Shown here piece after piece: positions 53,658 to 57,911 of a DNA stretch of 57,911 nucleotides (positions are counted from its first letter, which is position 1; the number at the start of each line of letters is the position of its first letter). The notes below the pieces were generated by a model. That model did not search any database, was not told where the DNA came from, and saw nothing but the letters and a program-made list of their open reading frames with translations. Source of the DNA: Streptomyces mayonensis (GTDB lineage Bacteria; Actinomycetota; Actinomycetes; Streptomycetales; Streptomycetaceae); contig NZ_JACBYP010000047.1 of NCBI RefSeq assembly GCF_018982965.1, positions 1 through 57,911 of the forward strand, in the 5' to 3' direction. Both the position numbers and the translations under genes were made by a program.

Positions 53658-53668
53658 AGTGAGCGGAC

Positions 53669-53998
53669 ATGCCGAGCGGTTCGAGCCCCAAACGGGAGCG
53701 GCAGTACGAGCACATCAGGAAGAGTGCGAAGGACCGGGGCGAGAGCACCGGCCGGGCCAAGGAGATCGCGGCCCGGACCGTGAACAAGGAGCGTGCCCAG
53801 TCCGGCGAGTCGAGGACCGCCAGCCGCACGTCCACACGGGACAAGTCGCCGAGCAAACGCGGCGGACAGCGGTCCGGCAACCGGCAGGGCCCGCAGGGGC
53901 TCACCTACGACCAGCTGTACCAGGAGGCCAAGCGCCGAGACATCAGCGGCCGTTCGAACATGAACAAGGGCGAACTGCAGCGCGCACTGGGCAAGTGA
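53669..53998 (+). CDS. Small basic protein with SAP/Rho-N-like C-terminus
   Basis: Predicted 109 aa from the ATG at 53669, preceded by GAGAGGAAGTGAG. Basic and low-complexity: KRERQYEHIRKSAKDRGES, then a Ser/Arg/Gly linker, then a small helical end domain LTYDQLYQEAKRRDISGRS with MNKGELQRAL, a SAP/Rho_N-like fold that can bind nucleic acid. Often annotated as plasmid-stabilisation protein; the function is unproven. The sigma-B-like promoter suggests a stress-induced nucleoid or RNA-binding protein. Confidence 0.72.
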   Translation: MPSGSSPKRERQYEHIRKSAKDRGESTGRAKEIAARTVNKERAQSGESRTASRTSTRDKSPSKRGGQRSGNRQGPQGLTYDQLYQEAKRRDISGRSNMNKGELQRALGK

Positions 53999-54067
53999 GC
54001 CCTCCCCGCACCGGGGGACCCGGGGCAGTCCGGACCCGACCGGCGCTCCCGTAGGCTTGCGGCCACG

Positions 54068-54772
54068 ATGACGACGACCGTGACCGCGCAGACCCCCGCC
54101 CACTGGCCCGCGACCGAGGAGCAGGCCCGCGCCGTCCAGGACGCGCTGCGGGGGCGCGTGGTGCTCGACGAGCCGGGTCCGCCGCCCGGCACGGGCCGGG
54201 TCACCGGGGTCGACGTGGCCTACGACGACGCACGCGACGTCGTCGCGGCGGCCGCCGTGGTGCTGGACGCCGGGACCCTCGACGTGGTCGCCGAGGCCAC
54301 GGCCGTCGGACGGATCTCCTTCCCCTACGTGCCGGGCCTGCTCGCCTTCCGGGAGATCCCGGCCGTCCTCGCCGCCCTGGACGCCCTGCCCTGCCCGCCC
54401 GGTCTCGTCGTCTGCGACGGGTACGGCCTCGCCCACCCGCGCCGCTTCGGCCTCGCGAGCCACCTCGGGGTGCTCACCGGGCTGCCCACCGTCGGGGTGG
54501 CCAAGAACCCGTTCACCTTCACGTACGACGATCCGGACACCCCGCGCGGCAGCACGTCGCCGCTGCTCGCCGGCGCCGAGGAGGTGGGGCGGGCGGTGCG
54601 CACGCGCGACGGCGTCAAGCCGGTCTTCGTCTCCGTCGGCCACCGCGTGGACCTCGCCAACGCCTGTGCACAGACCCTGGCGCTGGCCCCCGCCCACCGC
54701 CTCCCGGAGACGACCCGCAGGGCCGACGCCCTGTGCCGCACGGCCCTGCGGACAGCCGCCTACCCGGCCTGA
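54068..54772 (+). CDS. nfi: Endonuclease V
   Basis: Predicted 234 aa from the ATG at 54068, with TAGGCT as a -10 about 10 bases upstream and no ribosome site, so the start may be nearly leaderless. Catalytic Asp49 in GVDVAYDD, Glu in VPGLLAFREIP, Asp in VVCDGYGLAHPRR and a basic GHRVDL region match the family. It cuts next to deaminated bases (inosine) in DNA and starts alternative repair. The C-terminus overlaps by 13 bases the end of the convergent 64-aa gene. Confidence 0.92.
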   Translation: MTTTVTAQTPAHWPATEEQARAVQDALRGRVVLDEPGPPPGTGRVTGVDVAYDDARDVVAAAAVVLDAGTLDVVAEATAVGRISFPYVPGLLAFREIPAVLAALDALPCPPGLVVCDGYGLAHPRRFGLASHLGVLTGLPTVGVAKNPFTFTYDDPDTPRGSTSPLLAGAEEVGRAVRTRDGVKPVFVSVGHRVDLANACAQTLALAPAHRLPETTRRADALCRTALRTAAYPA

Positions 54773-54954
54773 TCCGCGATGCTCCAGCGGCCCACCTCCT
54801 GGTACGCCGAGTCGTGGATCGCCGAACCGTCGCCCGGCCGCAGGCCGTAGTGCTTCAGGTTGCCGCCCCAGTAGCGCAGGATCCGCTGCAACTCGCCCGT
54901 GGGGTCCTCGGCGAGTGCGCCCTCGTCCATGGTGACTTCGAGAAGGAACTTCAT
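54760..54954 (-). CDS. Conserved 64-aa protein of unknown function
   Basis: Predicted 64 aa from the ATG at 54954. MKFLLEVTMDEGALAED, ILRYWGGNLKHYGLRPGDG and SAYQEVGRWSIAD read as a compact alpha-beta protein like those annotated hypothetical in many Streptomyces (recalled). The longer open frame to 55227 passes through repeats. The 3' end overlaps the endonuclease V gene. A GAAGG sequence lies almost touching the ATG. Confidence 0.6.
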   Translation of the reverse strand: MKFLLEVTMDEGALAEDPTGELQRILRYWGGNLKHYGLRPGDGSAIHDSAYQEVGRWSIADQAG

Positions 54955-54983
54955 ACCTTCGAGGGTCTCATTGAACTTCCCAG

Positions 54984-55061
54984 TGAGACTTTTCCGTGCA
55001 CCGCACGGGATGTGCACAGGGAGTGTGGGCAGTGGTGTTGAGGAGCGCGGGAAAAGTCTCA
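54984..55061. promoter_or_regulatory. 12-bp inverted repeats in a divergent promoter region
   Basis: TGAGACTTTTCC (54984-54995) is inverse to GGAAAAGTCTCA (55050-55061), with 54 bases between. A further TCTCA/TGAGA dyad brackets 54966-54988. Likely a regulator site between two divergent small genes. Confidence 0.55.
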
Positions 55062-55115
55062 AACAGGGGTGCCGGGGCACGGTCGGCGCCGTGCGGCCGG
55101 TCCGACGATCTGAAG

Positions 55116-55145
55116 ATCCGTACGGATGTGAGTACCCGTACGGAT
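55116..55145. promoter_or_regulatory. Two CCGTACGGAT boxes, candidate operators
   Basis: CCGTACGGAT occurs at 55118-55127 (within the perfect palindrome ATCCGTACGGAT, 55116-55127) and at 55136-55145, 18 bp apart, directly upstream of the 72-aa membrane protein gene. Confidence 0.5.
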
Positions 55146-55180
55146 GCGGCGTCGCCCGCGCCCCCGGCAGGCTGGCAGCC

Positions 55181-55399
55181 ATGACGCCACGCCCCGCACC
55201 CGAGTACTCCGCCGAGCCCGTCCGCACGGCCGAGCCGCGGCGGACGCCCGAGCCCGTCCGGACGCCCGAGCCCGTCCGGACCGCCGAGCCCCGGCGGCCC
55301 GTCGGGCGGGCGGTGGTCGCGGGGCTGGTGCTCGCCGTGGGGGCGGGCGCGGCCTGGGTGGCCGGGATGATCTACACCATCGCGGGCTGGTCCGGATGA
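55181..55399 (+). CDS. Small single-TM protein with PVRT/PE repeats
   Basis: Predicted 72 aa from the ATG at 55181. Residues 1-40 have repeated EPVRTxEP units, Pro/Arg-rich. One hydrophobic helix (about 43-66, AVVAGLVLAVGAGAAWVAG) ends in MIYTIAGWSG. No function is known. Tandem operators upstream suggest regulated expression. Confidence 0.5.
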   Translation: MTPRPAPEYSAEPVRTAEPRRTPEPVRTPEPVRTAEPRRPVGRAVVAGLVLAVGAGAAWVAGMIYTIAGWSG

Positions 55400-55438
55400 G
55401 CCCCGTCCGCGGGGGCGGTCCCGCGGGTGACCCGCCGG

Positions 55439-56617
55439 TCAGCGCGTCGCCGCCACCCGGAAGCGGATGCCTGCCGCCCGCAGCCGTCCGGTCAGCGCGT
55501 CGCCCATCGCCACCGCCGTCGTGACCTGTCCGGCCGTCGGCGGCAGATCGTCCACGGCGAGGCAGAGCGCCGCCTCGGCGAACATCTTCGCCGTCTCCCC
55601 GTAGCCGGGGTCGCCGCCCGAGACCTCGGTGCAGACCCTGCGGCCGCCGCCCTCGCCGACGAAGCGGACGGAGAACCGGCTCCTCGCCCGCCGCTCCGCG
55701 CTCGGCCCCTCGCCCGGTGCGAGCCACCCCGACAGCAGACGCCGTGCCGCCGGAACCTGGGCCGCCACCACCAGCGCTCCCACGGCCGCCGCCCCGCCCA
55801 CCGCGACGGGCAGGTGCCGTACGGCCGCGTAGTGGCGGTAACGGAAGTCGGGGCCGTAGCGGTCCAGGGCCCTCGCCGAACGCCGCACCACCTGCGGGTC
55901 GACGGTCGGCAGGGGCAGCGCCCAGGCCCCCACCTCCCCGGCGAAGCGCGGGGCGCCCGTCGGCGTCACCGCGCGGCGCCCCGCCGGCCGGGGCTCACGG
56001 CGCCGGCGTTCCAGCGCCGCGGCCCGCAGCTGCCGGCCCCGTGCGAACTGACCCAGCGCGGACGCGAACGTGCCGCCGGAGAAGGCCGCGTCGACGCTCA
56101 CGAAGCCGTCCACGGTCAGCGGCACGCCCTCGGGCAGCTGCCGCACGGTGAAGTACACGCCCAGGTCATGCGGTACGGAGTCAAAACCGCAGGCGTGCAC
56201 CAGCCGCGCACCGGTCTCCCGCGCGCGTGTGTGGTGGCGTACGTAGGTCAGGTCGACGAACTCCGGCTCACCCGCCAGGTCGAGACAGTCCGTCCCCGCC
56301 TCCGCGCAGGCGGCGACCAGCGCGTCGCCGTACCGGACGTAGGGGCCCACTGTCGTGGCCACCACGCGCGCGTGCACCGCGAGTTCGCGCAGCGAGGCCG
56401 GGTCGGACACGTCGGCGGCCAGCACGCCGACGCCGGCCGCGGCGGGCAGCCGGTCGCGCAGCCGGCGCAGCTTCTCCGTGCTGCGTCCGGCGATCGCCCA
56501 GCGCAGCCCGTCCGGCGCGTGCGCCGCGAGGTACTCCGCCGTCAGTTCGCCGACGAACCCCGTCGCCCCGAACAGCACGACGTCGTACGGTCGGCCTGCC
56601 GTGTTCTGCCTGCTCAT
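55439..56617 (-). CDS. Trans-acting enoyl reductase / saccharopine-dehydrogenase-like protein
   Basis: Predicted 392 aa from the ATG at 56617 (GGAGGG upstream). Rossmann motif LFGATGFVGEL near 15-25; VVATTVGPYVRYGDALVAACAEAG and HACGFDSVPHDLGV are typical of the saccharopine-dehydrogenase-like family that includes mycobacterial trans-acting enoyl reductases. The C-terminal half is variable, with a hydrophobic PVAVGGAAAVGALVV stretch (lipid association). It is likely an NAD(P)-dependent reductase on a lipid or polyketide chain. Confidence 0.82.
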   Translation of the reverse strand: MSRQNTAGRPYDVVLFGATGFVGELTAEYLAAHAPDGLRWAIAGRSTEKLRRLRDRLPAAAGVGVLAADVSDPASLRELAVHARVVATTVGPYVRYGDALVAACAEAGTDCLDLAGEPEFVDLTYVRHHTRARETGARLVHACGFDSVPHDLGVYFTVRQLPEGVPLTVDGFVSVDAAFSGGTFASALGQFARGRQLRAAALERRRREPRPAGRRAVTPTGAPRFAGEVGAWALPLPTVDPQVVRRSARALDRYGPDFRYRHYAAVRHLPVAVGGAAAVGALVVAAQVPAARRLLSGWLAPGEGPSAERRARSRFSVRFVGEGGGRRVCTEVSGGDPGYGETAKMFAEAALCLAVDDLPPTAGQVTTAVAMGDALTGRLRAAGIRFRVAATR

Positions 56618-56732
56618 GACGTCCCTCCGTCACCCGTCGGCGGCCCCCTGGTCCGCAGCCCGCGCCGTCGCGGGCGGCCGGAGCTAGCGTGAGAGGCGCG
56701 GGCCCGGTGGGCGGCCCGCGCCACAATTGGCT

Positions 56733-56740
56733 AAGCGCTT
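56733..56740. promoter_or_regulatory. AAGCGCTT-centred palindrome upstream of the CoA-transferase
   Basis: GCTAAGCGCTTGCT (56730-56743) is centred on the palindrome AAGCGCTT, the kind of site bound by TetR/FadR-like acyl-CoA regulators. It lies between the divergent enoyl-reductase-like and CoA-transferase genes. Confidence 0.4.
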
Positions 56741-56823
56741 GCTCGCCGGGGCCTTGTGCCCAGTGGAACACGTTCTTAGCATCACTGGTGTTACATCGGT
56801 TGTGTCACAGAGCTGAGGGTTCG

Positions 56824-57911
56824 ATGCCGAACGCCGAGACACCGGCGCGGACGCCGGGTGCGGGACCGCTTGGGCCGGGTGCGGGACCGCTCGGTGGGGT
56901 GCGCGTCGTCGAGCTGGCCGGCATCGGCCCCGGCCCCTTCGCCGCCATGCTCCTGGCCGACCTGGGCGCCGACGTCGTCCGCGTCGACCGTCCCGGCGGG
57001 CCCGGCCTCGGGATCGACCCCGCCCGTGACGTCACCAACCGCAACAAGCGCTCCGTGGTCGTCGACCTCAAGGCGCCGGACGGCCCGGCCCGCGTCCTCG
57101 ACCTCGCCGAACGCGCCGACGTCCTGATCGAGGGCTACCGCCCCGGCGTCGCCGAACGGCTCGGCGTGGGCCCCGCCCCCTGCCACGCCCGCAACCCGCG
57201 CCTCGTCTACGGCCGTATGACCGGCTGGGGCCAGGACGGGCCGCTGGCCCGGCGTGCCGGGCACGACATCGGGTACATCGCGCTCACCGGCACCCTCGGC
57301 CTGATCGGCGCCCCCGGCACACCGCCGCCCGCCCCCGCCAACCTCCTGGGCGACTACGCGGGCGGCTCCCTCTACCTGGTCGTCGGCATCCTCGCCGCCC
57401 TGCACCACGCGCGCGAGCACGGCACCGGGCAGGTCGTGGACGCCGCCGTCGTCGACGGCACGGCACACCTCTCCTCGATGATCCACGGCATGCTCGCCGC
57501 CGGCGCCTGGCAGGACCGGCGCGGCGCCAACCTCCTCGACGGCGGCTGCCCCTTCTACGGCACCTACGAGACCGCCGACGGCCGGTACATGGCGGTCGGC
57601 GCCCTGGAACCGCAGTTCTACGCCGAGTTCATGCGGATCCTCGGCATCCCGGACCAGGCACCGGCCCGCGACGACCCGGCCCGCTGGCCCGAACTGCGCG
57701 AGGCTGTCGCCGCCCGCTTCAGGTCCCGCACCCGCGACGCGTGGACGGCCGTCTTCGCGGACTCCGACGCCTGTACGGCGCCCGTCCTGTCGCTGGGCGA
57801 GGCCCCGCACCATCCGCACCTCGCCGCCCGCGGCACCTTCACCGACCACGGCGGCCTCACCCAGCCCGCCCCCGCGCCCCGCTTCTCGGCGACCCCCACG
57901 TCCGTCCGCAC
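56824..57911 (+). CDS. CaiB/BaiF family III CoA-transferase or alpha-methylacyl-CoA racemase (3' end missing)
   Basis: The frame opens at the ATG at 56824 (GAGGG 5 nt upstream) and continues off the right edge, so at least 362 residues are present. After a Pro/Gly-rich start, GVRVVELAGIGPGPFAAM, then ADLGADVVRVDRPGG and RNKRSVVVDLK match the Rossmann-like half. Asp148 in AGHDIGYIALTG is the conserved active-site residue of racemases and transferases of this family. The likely reaction is epimerisation of 2-methylacyl-CoA or CoA transfer. It is divergent from the enoyl-reductase-like gene, with a palindromic site between. Confidence 0.88.
   Translation, partial: MPNAETPARTPGAGPLGPGAGPLGGVRVVELAGIGPGPFAAMLLADLGADVVRVDRPGGPGLGIDPARDVTNRNKRSVVVDLKAPDGPARVLDLAERADVLIEGYRPGVAERLGVGPAPCHARNPRLVYGRMTGWGQDGPLARRAGHDIGYIALTGTLGLIGAPGTPPPAPANLLGDYAGGSLYLVVGILAALHHAREHGTGQVVDAAVVDGTAHLSSMIHGMLAAGAWQDRRGANLLDGGCPFYGTYETADGRYMAVGALEPQFYAEFMRILGIPDQAPARDDPARWPELREAVAARFRSRTRDAWTAVFADSDACTAPVLSLGEAPHHPHLAARGTFTDHGGLTQPAPAPRFSATPTSVR

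Overview
The window is high-GC actinobacterial DNA and almost certainly Streptomyces. The evidence is third-position G/C bias on both strands, an SsgA-like sporulation protein, a WhiB-like regulator, a GPP34/GOLPH3-family protein, a two-domain small laccase, an acyl-ACP desaturase, twin-arginine secreted enzymes, and many GTG/TTG and apparently leaderless starts. From memory, the order from the pca genes through the laccase to the SsgA-like gene resembles the S. coelicolor SCO669x-SCO672x region. No alignment was run.

Region 1 (1-3.9 kb, minus strand) is the edge of an integrative conjugative element: a SCO6881-like polytopic protein, a one-TM VirB8-like protein, a small two-TM protein and a transglycosylase-NlpC/P60 cell-wall enzyme. 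Downstream genes lie off the left edge. The first 130 bases are an extreme G-rich tract.

Region 2 (4.4-17.5 kb) is an accessory conflict island. It holds an orphan adenine/cytosine DNA methyltransferase, a NucS-like PD-(D/E)XK protein, a small trypsin-co-occurring (Trypco1-like) protein followed by a very large trypsin-NACHT-HEAT protein, and, convergent with that pair, a three-gene operon. The operon encodes a winged-helix protein, an SMC/Rad50-like ABC ATPase with a zinc-hook and a helical protein ending in a PD-(D/E)XK nuclease (ABC-three-component/Lamassu-like). The island ends in about 1 kb of gene-poor DNA with IS-end-like repeats and the N-terminal stub of an MFS transporter, which marks the junction with the core chromosome.

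Region 3 (18.5-36.8 kb) is core chromosome: phospholipase C; EamA permease and PAP2 genes divergent from a TetR gene across an 18-bp inverted repeat; a DUF2510 protein; an HTH-less LuxR-type (LAL) ATPase; the protocatechuate operon pcaHGBL with a divergent MarR regulator; a DUF3048 lipoprotein; a zinc dehydrogenase; and a divergent ATP-dependent DNA ligase / LigD-type polymerase pair.

Region 4 (36.8-46.9 kb) holds a secreted redox locus (cupredoxin-OmpL47-DUF1080 protein and ThuA-sugar dehydrogenase, divergent from a small laccase), a LacI regulator carrying an 18-bp minisatellite, a VOC protein, a WhiB-like protein and an acyl-ACP desaturase with a phased palindromic operator array.

Region 5 (47.0-57.9 kb) holds dimethylargininase, a UvrA-like protein and an ABC-F protein behind a leader with a consensus promoter, a 3-codon uORF and an intrinsic terminator (a candidate antibiotic-responsive attenuator), then GPP34, an SsgA-like protein, a small basic SAP-like protein, endonuclease V, small conserved proteins, a trans-acting enoyl reductase-like protein and the 5' part of a CaiB/BaiF CoA-transferase that runs off the right edge.
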